DNA of 64,000 nt from Arsenophonus sp046530765 (GCA_046530765.1 JBHEQS010000001.1:310001-374000), one strand, 5' to 3'. Positions 12,504 through 23,575 are shown, counted from the stretch's first letter. Numbers and translations are program-made. The notes: generated from the sequence alone by a model not told the origin.

Positions 12504-14351
12504 CCTTTCAGTTAAACCACTTCGGCGTAATGTTGGCGTCATTAACGCCTTAATAAAAATATAATGATTTGCATAAATTGTCAGCTTATCTTTAGCCCTA
12601 GTAATCGCCGTATAAATTAGCTCTTTGGTGACAATAGAAGTAAATATCGGAGGTAAAACTAACGCAATATGTTCAAATTCTGATCCCTGAGATTTATGTA
12701 CTGTCATTACAAAAGTTGTTTCATGCTGAGGCAGTCGACTTGGTTGTATTTTTTTTACAACTCCATTAGGCAACTGAAAATAAGCCATTAAACCATTATT
12801 TTCAGATCGATCAAGTAAAATAATGCCAATATCACCATTAAATAAACCAAGAGATAAATTATTCTTTGTTATCATAATTGGGCGGCCTTCATAATGCTTA
12901 CTCAAACTAAATTTTGAAAGACGAATATGTCCATTACGATGTAAAAGTTCTTCCAATTTATTATTTAGCCCTACAACACCGTACAAACCTTCCCTTAAAG
13001 CAGCTAATAACCTAAACTGATTAAAAGTAGTTAGTATTTCTTGTGGGTTACGACCTTCTTTTATCTTATTGAAATAAGAACGATAGCATATAGAAATGTC
13101 ATAAATTAATTTTTCATATTTTTCAGGTGAATCAATAGAATAAAAAGAAATATCCGCCTCTTGCTTAACTAATATATGTTCAACATCCTTAATATTACCT
13201 TTGTTAATAGCTGTGGCTAATCTACCAATTCCTGATTGTGCATCATAACGATAACTATTTTGCAATAAGCAAATACTATTTTTAATTTCTGCTCCATAAT
13301 CTGATATGAAATTAGATAAGTCACAACCTGTTATTTTAGTTAATTGGGCAGCTCTTTTACTACTATACCCATATTCTGAAAAACTACAAATATCAGATAG
13401 AACAGATCCTGATTCAACAGAAGCTAATTGATCTTTGTCACCCAATAAAATAACACGAGTATGCTTAGGTAGAGCTTCAATCAATCTAGCCATAATTGTA
13501 AGATCAATCATTGATGCTTCATCAATGATTAAAACATCTAAAAGAAGTTTGTTATCTTTATTATAACGCAATGACTGACTATTTATTTTAGCACACAATA
13601 ACCTATGAATTGTTTTAGCTTGTTCTGGAATAACTGATCGTTCAGTTTGAGATAAATTTAATTTTAATAATGCATTATTTAATGATTCTGTTAATCTAGC
13701 AGCCGATTTTCCTGTCGGTGCTGATAATTGAATTATTAGTTTTTTATTACTTAATTTAACTAAAGTTGCTAATAAGCGCGCAACTATCGTAGTTTTGCCT
13801 GTACCTGGACCGCCAGAAATAACAGAAATACGACTCGTTGCTGCAATTGCAACAGCTATTTTTTGCCAACATTTCATGTACATCCTAGAGCTTGATGTCT
13901 TAAATAAATAAGACAAAATACTCTTTAAACGCTCTTCATCAATTGTTTCTAACAAGTGACTAGAAAAAAAATTAGCTACTAATCCTTCATCAGTCCACAT
14001 TCTTTGAAAATAGAGTTTGTTATTTGATAAAACTAATGGCTTAGCTAATAATTGCCTTGCATCAGAAACAGCATTAGATTGTTTGAGCTCAGTATAAATC
14101 TTATTACTATCAGGTGATCCTGCAGTTTCCCAAAGAATAAGAGCTATTTCAGGTTGCCTACCGTTAAATAAATAAATTGGTTGAAGTTTATCAATAAATA
14201 AACAAATATGACCAGCTCGAGTTTCAGCACTTAATAATGCAAATATTAATAACAATAATGGATTTTCATCTTCTACTAACATAATAGCAAATTGTATATC
14301 TAAAGAATTAAACAAATTGAAATCAGCGGCTCGTTTTAGTAAATTTATCAT
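12495..14351 (-). CDS. recD: exodeoxyribonuclease V alpha subunit RecD
   Basis: Fast 5'-to-3' superfamily 1B helicase motor of the RecBCD complex, which processes double-strand DNA ends for homologous recombination. The product is 618 aa; E. coli RecD is 608. The N-terminal domain (about 1-110) contacts RecB and RecC. The helicase core shows Walker A at 180-187 (GGPGTGKT, Lys186), a motif APTGKSAAR near 211-219, Walker B IIDEAS at 275-280, GDKDQL at 304-309, TVHKSQGSEF at 550-559 and TAITRAKDKL at 581-590. All helicase motifs are intact. The ATG at 14351 follows AGAGA, which overlaps the recB stop codon; recB ends 5 bp upstream, so the two are probably translationally coupled. The 3' end overlaps a long perfect hairpin. 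Identification is very secure. Confidence 0.98.
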   Translation of the reverse strand: MINLLKRAADFNLFNSLDIQFAIMLVEDENPLLLLIFALLSAETRAGHICLFIDKLQPIYLFNGRQPEIALILWETAGSPDSNKIYTELKQSNAVSDARQLLAKPLVLSNNKLYFQRMWTDEGLVANFFSSHLLETIDEERLKSILSYLFKTSSSRMYMKCWQKIAVAIAATSRISVISGGPGTGKTTIVARLLATLVKLSNKKLIIQLSAPTGKSAARLTESLNNALLKLNLSQTERSVIPEQAKTIHRLLCAKINSQSLRYNKDNKLLLDVLIIDEASMIDLTIMARLIEALPKHTRVILLGDKDQLASVESGSVLSDICSFSEYGYSSKRAAQLTKITGCDLSNFISDYGAEIKNSICLLQNSYRYDAQSGIGRLATAINKGNIKDVEHILVKQEADISFYSIDSPEKYEKLIYDISICYRSYFNKIKEGRNPQEILTTFNQFRLLAALREGLYGVVGLNNKLEELLHRNGHIRLSKFSLSKHYEGRPIMITKNNLSLGLFNGDIGIILLDRSENNGLMAYFQLPNGVVKKIQPSRLPQHETTFVMTVHKSQGSEFEHIALVLPPIFTSIVTKELIYTAITRAKDKLTIYANHYIFIKALMTPTLRRSGLTERLY

Positions 14352-14356
14352 AATCT

Positions 14357-17300
14357 CTAATCACATTTATTTATACTGAATAACTCATCAATACCATTAA
14401 TTAATTCATAAGTAGGAATAATATGATAAATACCATAACCAGTATTATTTAGATCGATACCACGCAAAAAAATGTAAATAACACCACCAAAATGTCTTTG
14501 ATAATCATAATCAGGCAAACGACTTCGCAAATAACGATGCAAAGCTAATGTATAGAGCTGATATTGTAAATCATATCTATGATCAATCATTAAACTACGT
14601 ATTGCCTCTTGATTGTATGCCATAATATTTTCTCCCAACCAATTTGATTTATAATCAATAAGATAAAATTTATCTTTCCAACAAAAAAATAAATCAATAT
14701 AACCTTTTAAAATTCCAGTTACTGGCTGAAAATTAAGTGGTAAACAATGTTGAGATAAATTATCATATTGATTCACTATCCCATTTATAGCTGATGGTGT
14801 TAATAATTTTTCTATTGGTAAGTAGAATTGCATTTCATTTAATTTATACTTAAAAGTAATTTTTGATAAGCTAAAATCATTTTTAAGTAAAGGAGTATCA
14901 AAAATATTTATTAGCCATACTTTTAACATTGTAGCCCAATCAGATGAAAAACCAGCTTGATTTAATTTTTTAGCCAACCAATTTTTTTTTGGATGTTGAT
15001 TAAATGGCAATTTTTCTAAAAGAAAATGCATAAAAGCTCCAGCTTCAACACCTTTAGGAAATGTGTGAACACTTATATCTGATATTTCATTTTGATTTGA
15101 GAGAAAGTTATTCTTCTTGTAGGAGAAGATTTTTGGTGTCAAATTTTGTATATCAATAGCAATATTTAAATCGTTGTAAATAAATTTGTCAGATAATGAA
15201 ACGTTATCACGATATGTTAATCCTGAATAACTTGTAACTCGCCAATTTTTTTGAATATTACCAGTAAATTTTCTAGCACATAAGTCTATAGATTTATTTT
15301 CTTTTGGATACCAAGGAGATAAGTTAATATCAACGATATGTGTTATGCTAATATTTTCATTATTTAATGTGCGTAAAGTGTCAAGCAATAAATTCTCATT
15401 GTTTTCTCGTCCATTTTGTAATAAGTAACATAGTGCGCTTTGATATAAATTAATATTACCATTTTTTCTGCTATTCTGAGTTTTTATTAAATTTGCAACA
15501 CCAATAGTACAATGGTAAATTGAGCGTGTTAATGCGACATATAACAGTCGTAAATCTTCAGATAAACGTTCTTCATTAGCCAGTATAATACTCTTTTTTT
15601 GTTGCGTTAAATCAAGACATGTTTGAAAATTGTCACGATCATGAAAAATAGATAGTTTTTTATTATAGAATTGACATGCAAATGGCAACCAAACAATCGG
15701 GTATTCTAATCCTTTAGATTTATGTATAGTGCTAACACTAACCAAGTCTTTATGACTATATAAACGTATTCTCTGATTTTCTAACAAAGGATCTGGTTGA
15801 TTAATTTGTCGCTCCAACCAACGAACTAAAGATTGTTCAGAATTAAGTTGTAATTCGGCTTCTTGCAATAATTCACTTAAATGCATCACGTTCATCAAGC
15901 GTCTTTCACCATCTATATTATCTATTAATAAATTTTCAGCAATATTATAATTAACCATAATAACTCTTAATGCTGATACAATACCATTTTTCTGCCAAAT
16001 TAATAAATAATTATAAAATTCTTCAATGCGAATTGCACACTGATTTTCATCTTGATTTAATTGTGCAATATCTTGTGCACTTAATCCAATTAAACTAGTA
16101 GTTAATGCACGACGAAGAATTAATTCATCTTCAGGCAATAACACAGCTTCCAATAACCATAATATCTCTTGAGCTTCATTAGTGGAAAAAATGCTTTCTT
16201 GATTAGAAAGAAAAACTGCTGGAATATTAAATTTACTTAATGATTTTAGTATCATTAAAGCTTCTCTATGACTTCTTACTAATACCATAATATCTGAAGC
16301 TGTTATTGGTTGTTTTACATTGTCTCGATACAACCAAGTTGTTCCTTTCTCTCCTTCTTTTAACCAATCACAAATTTGACTAGCGCACTGATATGACATG
16401 GTTTCTTGATAATCCAAGACTGAAACAGCTTCTTTATCTAGATAACAAAAATTTAATGCTGATAATTTTTCTGTTTTATGAATAAATTCTAAATTCTGAT
16501 TATCAGAAGCTGAATTAACTTGATAAAATGGTATTTGATCAAATATAAATGGTTTTTCTGACAGACTAAATAATTGATTTATAGCAGAAACCATGTTTGA
16601 TGAAGATCGCCAATTTGTATTAAGAGTGTAATATGATTTAATTTGATTTTTAGCTTTAAGATAAGTAAAAATATCTGCACCACGAAAACCATAAATAGCT
16701 TGTTTTGGGTCGGCAATAAATAATAATCCACAATTATTATATCCATGATAAATACGCTTAAAAATTCGATATTGTTGTGGATCAGTATCTTGAAACTCAT
16801 CAATCATAATTACTGGATAATTACTGCGTATTGAATGAGCTAATTTTTCTCCACCTTCTCTATTCAACGCTTGATCTAAATGACTTAATAAATCATCAAA
16901 TCCAATCAATCTATGTTGTTTTTTTTCTTTAAGAATTATTTTACGAATATTAATAATTGCTTTTGAAATAAAAAGATCGCGTATTGTACGTGATTGTTGT
17001 AATAAATTATTAATAGCAAGAAAAAGATCATCTTTATGTATATTATATATTAATGTATCATCTATTAATTCATGTTGAGAAAAACGAACAAGTTCTTTTG
17101 GTATTTTGTAATCTAATGTTGCAGTAATAGCCCAGTTAGTTATGGTTGCTAACCACCTCTTTAAATTGTAACTATTATATATGCGTTTATTAACATCTGA
17201 ATTAATAATCAAATTAAATAATCTATCAGAATTTAAAAGCCAGGATTTTTTTACTGTTTTTATAATATCAATTAATGTTTCATGACGTTTTTTTATTGAT

Positions 17301-17950
17301 TCACCTTTAGTTTGTTGATTAATAAAAGCTGGAATATCTCCTTGCAAATAAGGCTTTATTTCTGCTAAAAGTGCCTCTGGATCACTCCATTCATCAACAA
17401 TAACTTTTGATATAGAATAATCAAATAAATAGCAATTACGACGCCAAAAATCAGCACAAGCCTGTTTTTGTATTGTACTCTCATCTTTTATTATAGATTG
17501 ATTAAATAACATTCCTGACTCAAAAGCATTATCCAGAAGTATGCGTTGGCAAAAACCATGGATAGTATAAATCGCAGCTTCGTCCATTTGACGCTCAGCA
17601 ACAAGCAAGCACTGCTCCGCTTCTTTTTTATCTATAATAGAAGATAGTATTATTCTATATATTGAATTTTTCTTAAAACCTATACCATTTCTAATACAAG
17701 CCATTCTCATTTGATGAATGTTGTATCGAATGCGTGATTGCAAATCATATGTTGCTGCTTGAGTAAAGGTTACAACTAAAATTTCTTTAACTCTCAATGG
17801 TCTCGAAAACGCATTTTTTTTACCGACACCCAATAACAATCGTAAATAGAGTAAAGCTATTGTATATGTTTTTCCTGTTCCTGCTGAAGATTCTATTAAG
17901 TGTTGACCATGTAGAGGTAAACAATAAGGATCCAGTTGATAAGATTGCAT
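14357..17950 (-). CDS. recB: exodeoxyribonuclease V beta subunit RecB
   Basis: 3'-to-5' helicase and sole nuclease of RecBCD; it also loads RecA after Chi recognition. The product is 1197 aa; E. coli RecB is 1180. UvrD-type helicase motifs are intact: Walker A at 21-28 (SSAGTGKT, Lys27), DEFQDTDPQQY near 383-393, NTNWRSS near 446, STIHKSKGLEYP near 738 and LLYVALTRS near 800. The C-terminal nuclease domain (about 930-1197) keeps GYIDLFF with Asp1086 and LIDYKS with Asp1099 and Lys1101, matching E. coli Asp1067, Asp1080 and Lys1082 at a constant offset of 19; the upstream active-site His is present in AGAFMHFLLE. The ATG at 17950 has GAGAGA about 9 nt before it. It is the first gene of the recB-recD pair. 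In E. coli ptrA precedes it; here there is a 2.2 kb desert. Confidence 0.98.
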   Translation of the reverse strand: MQSYQLDPYCLPLHGQHLIESSAGTGKTYTIALLYLRLLLGVGKKNAFSRPLRVKEILVVTFTQAATYDLQSRIRYNIHQMRMACIRNGIGFKKNSIYRIILSSIIDKKEAEQCLLVAERQMDEAAIYTIHGFCQRILLDNAFESGMLFNQSIIKDESTIQKQACADFWRRNCYLFDYSISKVIVDEWSDPEALLAEIKPYLQGDIPAFINQQTKGESIKKRHETLIDIIKTVKKSWLLNSDRLFNLIINSDVNKRIYNSYNLKRWLATITNWAITATLDYKIPKELVRFSQHELIDDTLIYNIHKDDLFLAINNLLQQSRTIRDLFISKAIINIRKIILKEKKQHRLIGFDDLLSHLDQALNREGGEKLAHSIRSNYPVIMIDEFQDTDPQQYRIFKRIYHGYNNCGLLFIADPKQAIYGFRGADIFTYLKAKNQIKSYYTLNTNWRSSSNMVSAINQLFSLSEKPFIFDQIPFYQVNSASDNQNLEFIHKTEKLSALNFCYLDKEAVSVLDYQETMSYQCASQICDWLKEGEKGTTWLYRDNVKQPITASDIMVLVRSHREALMILKSLSKFNIPAVFLSNQESIFSTNEAQEILWLLEAVLLPEDELILRRALTTSLIGLSAQDIAQLNQDENQCAIRIEEFYNYLLIWQKNGIVSALRVIMVNYNIAENLLIDNIDGERRLMNVMHLSELLQEAELQLNSEQSLVRWLERQINQPDPLLENQRIRLYSHKDLVSVSTIHKSKGLEYPIVWLPFACQFYNKKLSIFHDRDNFQTCLDLTQQKKSIILANEERLSEDLRLLYVALTRSIYHCTIGVANLIKTQNSRKNGNINLYQSALCYLLQNGRENNENLLLDTLRTLNNENISITHIVDINLSPWYPKENKSIDLCARKFTGNIQKNWRVTSYSGLTYRDNVSLSDKFIYNDLNIAIDIQNLTPKIFSYKKNNFLSNQNEISDISVHTFPKGVEAGAFMHFLLEKLPFNQHPKKNWLAKKLNQAGFSSDWATMLKVWLINIFDTPLLKNDFSLSKITFKYKLNEMQFYLPIEKLLTPSAINGIVNQYDNLSQHCLPLNFQPVTGILKGYIDLFFCWKDKFYLIDYKSNWLGENIMAYNQEAIRSLMIDHRYDLQYQLYTLALHRYLRSRLPDYDYQRHFGGVIYIFLRGIDLNNTGYGIYHIIPTYELINGIDELFSINKCD

Positions 17951-18776
17951 TTTTATTACTCTCTCAGATATTAAATTAATTAATTAGTAAAATATTTTAT
18001 AATTTACAGATGGAAGGATAAGTTATTAAATTTAAATTAAACATTATTCATTTATATATAATGAATAATAATTTATAAAATAAACATAAATTTTTATTTA
18101 AATCAGTATAATATAAAAAATTAATAAATCTTACTATGTAATTATTTTCAATACTTTAATTATTCAATCTATTATTAATAATAAAAATATTTATAGCAAA
18201 TTTAAGTAAAACGATTTATATATTAATAATAATTTTCATATTATGATTAATTTATATAATTATATTTTTACATATTAATGAAGATATTTTATATTATATT
18301 TAATTTTTAAACCATAATTGATAAAATTTCGGTAGAGTGCATTTATAAACGTAAAATTTATTATTTTTTCGCAAAAAAATAATCCTAGACATATTTTAAA
18401 TTCATATTAATATGAAATATATAACAATTATAAATTTCTATTGCGCTATGAATTGTTAAAAATAAAGGATTTAATATTAAAAATAATATTATTCATTTAC
18501 AAATTACATATTTTATTTTAATAGGTATGTATAGTAACTAACTATTGATACTATTTGAAAAATATATCTTTATGAATTTTTATATTTACTATTTTTTAAA
18601 AAAAAAGAAATTAATGATACAAAAATATTATTTTTTAATATATCATAAAAAATGTAATAATTTACAATGTTATATTTAAATGATATTTTTATGTAAATTT
18701 AAATATTATTTACTTTGATGGTTTCTATAATAATACCTAAACCTAACGTTATTAAAAATATAATATATATATATTA

Positions 18777-18828
18777 TACTAAAAATCTATTATATTTTTT
18801 TTAAAAAAAATATAATAGATTTTTAGTA
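18777..18828. repeat. perfect 52-bp palindrome
   Basis: Positions 18777-18802 and 18803-18828 are exact reverse complements with no spacer, centred on a run of eight T followed by eight A. Each arm begins TACTAAAAATCTATTATA. It lies between recC and recB and would give a hairpin ending in U-rich sequence in either direction, so a bidirectional terminator is possible. Confidence 0.75.
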
Positions 18829-19011
18829 ATCTTTTAACTAATTTAGTTTTATGATAAAACAAGTAATAAATTTTAATTTCATCATTTAATGTAATTTATA
18901 GCAATCGAAATTATTTCGATAAAGTGTTAGTAATTTAATTTATTCAATTTAAAAGAAGACAAATATTTTTATAACTTTTTTATCATGTTAAGATTTTTCC
19001 ATTAATTATTG

Positions 19012-19056
19012 TGTTATAGTTTTATATTTGAATAACTCAAATATAAAACTATAACA
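19012..19056. terminator. 20-bp-arm hairpin between recC and recB
   Basis: TGTTATAGTTTTATATTTGA at 19012-19031 pairs perfectly with 19037-19056; the loop is ATAAC. It is located about 1.1 kb beyond the recC stop. It is terminator-like in shape and possibly a relic of ptrA. Confidence 0.5.
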
Positions 19057-19239
19057 TTCTTTATATTTATCATAAAAAATTAACTTTCAATATAAACTAT
19101 AGATATCTTATTTCTAGCATATCAATTTATTGTACCAATAATAACAAGAATATTTAATTAAAGAACAATAATATACTATACATCTTAATTTAGTTAATTA
19201 AATTGTATTACGTTTAAATACAATTTATAAGTAATATTG

Positions 19240-19280
19240 TTATCAATTTATTTTATTAAATTTATAAAATAAATTGATAA
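19240..19280. repeat. 17-bp-arm inverted repeat
   Basis: TTATCAATTTATTTTAT (19240-19256) and its exact complement (19264-19280) flank a 7-nt loop. It is the third member of the inverted-repeat cluster downstream of recC. Confidence 0.55.
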
Positions 19281-19377
19281 GTGGCTATTTATTGTAAAAT
19301 ATATTGATATTACAAAAAAAATAATTTTATTATTATATTGTATTAGCTATTATAATGATATTTCTTATTATTCACAA

Positions 19378-19418
19378 TTAACACGTAATAAATATTATTA
19401 ATATTTATTACGTGTTAA
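19378..19418. terminator. 19-bp-arm hairpin downstream of recC
   Basis: Arms 19378-19396 and 19400-19418 (core ACACGTAATAAATATT) are perfect complements around a 3-nt loop. This is the inverted repeat nearest to the recC 3' end among those found (about 750 bp away). It could terminate recC transcription; the distance makes this tentative. Confidence 0.45.
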
Positions 19419-20167
19419 ATAAATATACAAAACACCTAATTAGATAATTATTTAATGCAATTAAAATTATAAATACATAATTATCTTGAAATAAAATAAT
19501 AATAACGTGTTATATTTTTTATTAAAAATTTATCTTGATTATTCTTTGTTAATAAAGACCTGTAAAAAAAAATTACCATTACGATAAATATAATATATGA
19601 TGTTATTATTAATCTTTTCAAAAATTTTACTTTTCATAAAAAATTAATATATTTATTATTTTTTATTAAATTTAATTAAAGTATTTTATAAAATTAAATT
19701 TAAATTGCAAAACTTTCTTTTCTGTGTTTTGATCGCAAAAGATTATTATTTATTTTTATCTATTCATATTAGGTTCGATTATATAAAGATCAATGATATT
19801 TTATTTGTATAATATATATAAAATTTTATCTACAGATTTAATAATCTATTATAGTAATAATTAATTAGTATATAAAATATATCAAATAAAATTAATTACA
19901 AAATAACGATATAAAATTCTTAATTCTGAAATAATAATCTTTCATATTAGTTATTCTTTTTTTTAATTTTTAAAAAAAAATTAGTTTTTATAAAATATAT
20001 TAACTATTATAACAAATTTTAATTTTAATATTATACATATATAATCTTATTATTATTTATATTAACAAGAATAGTACTATATTAATAGATTTATAATTAA
20101 GTAATCTTATGTACTTTTAAATGTTTATTTTAATTTTTACAATAAACTACTATCTTATTTTATAACA

Positions 20168-23100
20168 TCAATTATTATGAATATTTCCTATTTTCTTTAT
20201 TTTTCTGAAAATTGTCATTGGAAATAAGTAAATGTATGCATTTTTTTGTATTTTTTCAAGTAAACTATTATCTATTTTCCTGAAAGCTCGCCTAATATAT
20301 ATATCTTCCATTTCACCAGCTTGATTATACGTACCTTGTAAAGATTGTATAAGTTGCATTTTTGCTTTTTTCAATACTATATTAGATTTGAAATCAAATT
20401 TATCGCTTTTTTTATTATAACACGCCATTAACCAATTCCATGAACTTTTATTAAAAAGTGGCAATGGTGAACTCATTCCATCTTTATAACCATTAATAAA
20501 TTTTTGTAAATATATTTTTGCTTGATATTTTGAAACTGGCTTAAAACACCATTCACTATTATCTTTTCCCCAATAGTAACTTTCACCAGATCTAACTATT
20601 AAGCAAAAAATTAAATGTTCTATCCATAGAGATAAACCATCGTTAATTGTTAAATTTGCAGGACGATAACGAATAATTCCATTTTTATTAACATTTCTCA
20701 ATTCTCCTACCAAACAAACATCATCAAAAGATTCAACAAATAATTTATTAAAACATTCATAATAATTTGTTTTTATTTTATCAGCTAATGTCTGCATATC
20801 TTTGATCTGTTTTTCCCAATAAATTTTAGAAAAATTCTTTACAGGTAATTCTCCAGTTCCCTGTAAATCAGTTAATAGATCTTCAAGCGACTTATCATGA
20901 ATCATAGCATTAAGCAAGAGTTCATTAAATTTATATTTTTGTAAATAATTTACAATGAAAGGTTCATTATTCTGTAATTGTATTTTTTTAACAAAAAAAT
21001 TAACTTTTAACCTTTGTTGAAAAAATGCACGTGTTGGATGTTGATAAAAATAAAGTAACTTATCTAATAATATTTCATTGTCATTTTCTGTAATTGACTG
21101 TAGAGGAGTACAGAATTCATTATTTTGATTCCCTTGTTTTTTTGCTGCTAACAACCATTCAGATAAATAACTTTGATGAATACTGTTTGGCAAATAATTT
21201 TCTTTCACAAAAGGTAATCGCGTATGTTTAGTAACTAGATATTCTTTTACTCTATTAGCACTATCATCAACATTTAAATGTTGATCACCATCTAAACAAA
21301 AACTTTGGCTAATGTAATTAAGTAATTCATCTACTAAAACAGATGGATTATGTGGTTGATTTTTGAACGTATCATATCCAACGTAACTAAGATAAAATAA
21401 TTGAGATGTGGAATTTAAAATTTCTAAAAATAGATAGCAATCATCATCTCGTTGCTTTCTATCACCACGCTGTGGTTGTTCAAGTATTAAATTAAATCCT
21501 AATGTCGATGTTGAACGTGGATATATCTTATCATTCATTCCTAATAAACAGATAACTTTAAAAGGTATAGAATGTATAGGCATTATAGTGCAAAAATTAA
21601 TTACACCATCAAGAAATCGTTGATTAATTTTTTCATCATCAAAACATCTTATTATCTCGTCGCAAATAATAGATAAAGGAATAATATCTTCATATTTCGC
21701 TGATATTCCAGTATTAATAATTTTTTTCCATTGTTGAAGTATAAATGTAAATATTGATTTTGTTTCTTCATCAATTTTAAAAAAATTATCAAATAAATAT
21801 TGACATAATGGTAACCATTCTATCAATTTTCTTTCCTTATTTATTATTTTTCTCAAATTTTTTAATGAATTAATAAAATCTGAAAGTTGTCCTGCTAATT
21901 TAGCGGATAACCCTGAAGATTCATCATAAGGTAAAATTTTATTCCAAATTCCTAAATTACTATCCATTGCATAACCAAGTAGCATTCTATTCAGACCAAA
22001 AGACCATGTATTTTGACCTATTACTGGTAACTCTAACATTTCAACATTTTCATCATTAAGTCCCCAACGTATACCTGATTCGCTAATCCATCGATGCAAT
22101 AAAACTAATTCATCATCGCATATAGAAAACCTACGAGCAAGAGAAGGAACCTCTAATAATTCCAATACTTGCTCTATAGTAAAGCGACTTTTTTCTAAAT
22201 TAAGCAATGAAATAAAAGTTTGTAAAATAGAATACATTTGTCTAGGTTTTTGATATGATATGAAAAAAGGCAATCGACGTTCATCTGACGCATGACTAAA
22301 TACAGACTGTATATGAGGTGCATACATGTTGATATCAGTCACCATTACTATTATGTCTTTTGGTGTTATGATTAGATCTTCTTCAAACAGGCGTAATAAA
22401 TAATCTTGCAAAACTTCAATTTCACGATGTTTACTATGGCATAAATGAAATGTTAGTGATTTGTCCTGCCTACTTAATTGCCTTTTAGAATAACTGTTAT
22501 TGTAAGTTTCTTTAGTTAAACCAAGTTTAGTGTAATCATTTGAATCAAGAATATCTTGCTGAATATGGTGCAATAAACAATTGTGTGTTGAATCTGTGAA
22601 TATAGTAATTTCATTAGATTTTTTTAGCTGAGAAATAAAATATAGATTGTCTCGACATGGCTGCCCCCAAGAATCTAACAATGGATTAATTAGAAACTGT
22701 TTACTTTGTTTACTAATTGAATCATCAACTGAACATTCATTCTTAAAATATGAAATTATATTATGATCTTGATAATTTTTTAATTTTCTTTTCTTAAGTT
22801 TTTCTAAAAAATCATAACTATTTATATCTCCCAAGTAATAACGACATGGATTAATAAACATTAAGTAAATATCAATATGTTGCGCAAGATAATTTAATAT
22901 TTTGAAATAAACTGCTGTTAATGAATTAACACCACAGATAAATACACGTTTTGGAAACGTAATATCTGAAAATACATTAGTATGTAAACTTTTGATAAAT
23001 TGTTGATAAAGATTTGCTAAATGCCATTTTGGTTGATTAAGTGTTTCAGTATAATTAATTAACTCTAACCAAAGGTATTTTTGCCATATTTGGTTATCAC

Positions 23101-23575
23101 TTAATCCTTGAATTAATTTTTTCTTACTCCACATCTCTAACCATTCAGGGCGATAAATTAAATATTGATCAAACAAATACGAAATTCGATTTGATAACTG
23201 ATATAATTTTTGCTTCCTTATATCATCATCTAGATATTGTCTAAGTGGTTTAAAATTTGGATCGTGTAACAATGAAGGTAAAATTGTCATTAATTTCCAA
23301 GCCATTTTTTCTTTATTAAAAACACTTTCTTGTGGAATATCAGGAAAAACTCGACTAAACATGTCCCAAATAAAAGTTGATGGCATGCTAAAAGAAATAT
23401 TCGCTGCGATTCCTAAGTTTTTTGCAAGCTCTATTTGTAGCCACTGCGACATAAATTGACTATTAACTAAAATAATTTCTTTTTCAAATGGATTAACTAA
23501 TGGATCATCTTTAATTAAATCAGAAATAAGTTCTTTGTGAATATTTAATTTGTTAGAATGAAAAATCTGTAGCAT
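20168..23575 (-). CDS. recC: exodeoxyribonuclease V gamma subunit RecC
   Basis: Chi-recognition and scaffold subunit of RecBCD. It splits the DNA duplex and carries a helicase-like but inactive fold. From the ATG at 23575 the product is 1135 aa; E. coli RecC is 1122. The frame is open 13 codons further upstream, but I choose this ATG because family members begin MLRVYHSN..., matching MLQIFHSN here, and because GGGGA lies about 5 nt before it. Well-conserved blocks include NISFSMPSTFIWDMF, LMFINPCRYYLGDI, ITPKDIIVMVTDI, SGIRWGLNDENVE, GLNRMLLGYAMDS, SIPFKVICLLGMND and RGDRKQRDDDCYLFLE. No frameshift or internal stop is present. With recB and recD the complex is complete. The gene is separated from recB by a desert, so it is probably transcribed on its own. 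Confidence 0.97.
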   Translation of the reverse strand: MLQIFHSNKLNIHKELISDLIKDDPLVNPFEKEIILVNSQFMSQWLQIELAKNLGIAANISFSMPSTFIWDMFSRVFPDIPQESVFNKEKMAWKLMTILPSLLHDPNFKPLRQYLDDDIRKQKLYQLSNRISYLFDQYLIYRPEWLEMWSKKKLIQGLSDNQIWQKYLWLELINYTETLNQPKWHLANLYQQFIKSLHTNVFSDITFPKRVFICGVNSLTAVYFKILNYLAQHIDIYLMFINPCRYYLGDINSYDFLEKLKKRKLKNYQDHNIISYFKNECSVDDSISKQSKQFLINPLLDSWGQPCRDNLYFISQLKKSNEITIFTDSTHNCLLHHIQQDILDSNDYTKLGLTKETYNNSYSKRQLSRQDKSLTFHLCHSKHREIEVLQDYLLRLFEEDLIITPKDIIVMVTDINMYAPHIQSVFSHASDERRLPFFISYQKPRQMYSILQTFISLLNLEKSRFTIEQVLELLEVPSLARRFSICDDELVLLHRWISESGIRWGLNDENVEMLELPVIGQNTWSFGLNRMLLGYAMDSNLGIWNKILPYDESSGLSAKLAGQLSDFINSLKNLRKIINKERKLIEWLPLCQYLFDNFFKIDEETKSIFTFILQQWKKIINTGISAKYEDIIPLSIICDEIIRCFDDEKINQRFLDGVINFCTIMPIHSIPFKVICLLGMNDKIYPRSTSTLGFNLILEQPQRGDRKQRDDDCYLFLEILNSTSQLFYLSYVGYDTFKNQPHNPSVLVDELLNYISQSFCLDGDQHLNVDDSANRVKEYLVTKHTRLPFVKENYLPNSIHQSYLSEWLLAAKKQGNQNNEFCTPLQSITENDNEILLDKLLYFYQHPTRAFFQQRLKVNFFVKKIQLQNNEPFIVNYLQKYKFNELLLNAMIHDKSLEDLLTDLQGTGELPVKNFSKIYWEKQIKDMQTLADKIKTNYYECFNKLFVESFDDVCLVGELRNVNKNGIIRYRPANLTINDGLSLWIEHLIFCLIVRSGESYYWGKDNSEWCFKPVSKYQAKIYLQKFINGYKDGMSSPLPLFNKSSWNWLMACYNKKSDKFDFKSNIVLKKAKMQLIQSLQGTYNQAGEMEDIYIRRAFRKIDNSLLEKIQKNAYIYLFPMTIFRKIKKIGNIHNN

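Larger units (their letters stand above)
17951..20167. other. 2.2 kb desert between recB and recC (ptrA position)
   Basis: In E. coli this space holds ptrA (periplasmic protease III, about 2.9 kb). No ptrA frame remains on either strand and no HxxEH-like metalloprotease segment is visible. The interval contains four long inverted repeats (18777-18828, 19012-19056, 19240-19280, 19378-19418), an unusual density. Any recB promoter must lie here, but the A/T background prevents a confident call. Confidence 0.75.

Noticed and set aside
16579..16803. 74-codon frame inside recB on the same strand, and similar frames inside recD, pta, bioF, uvrB, nhaB and sppA
   Set aside because: They are alternative-frame shadows of well-conserved genes; the main frame shows all family motifs.
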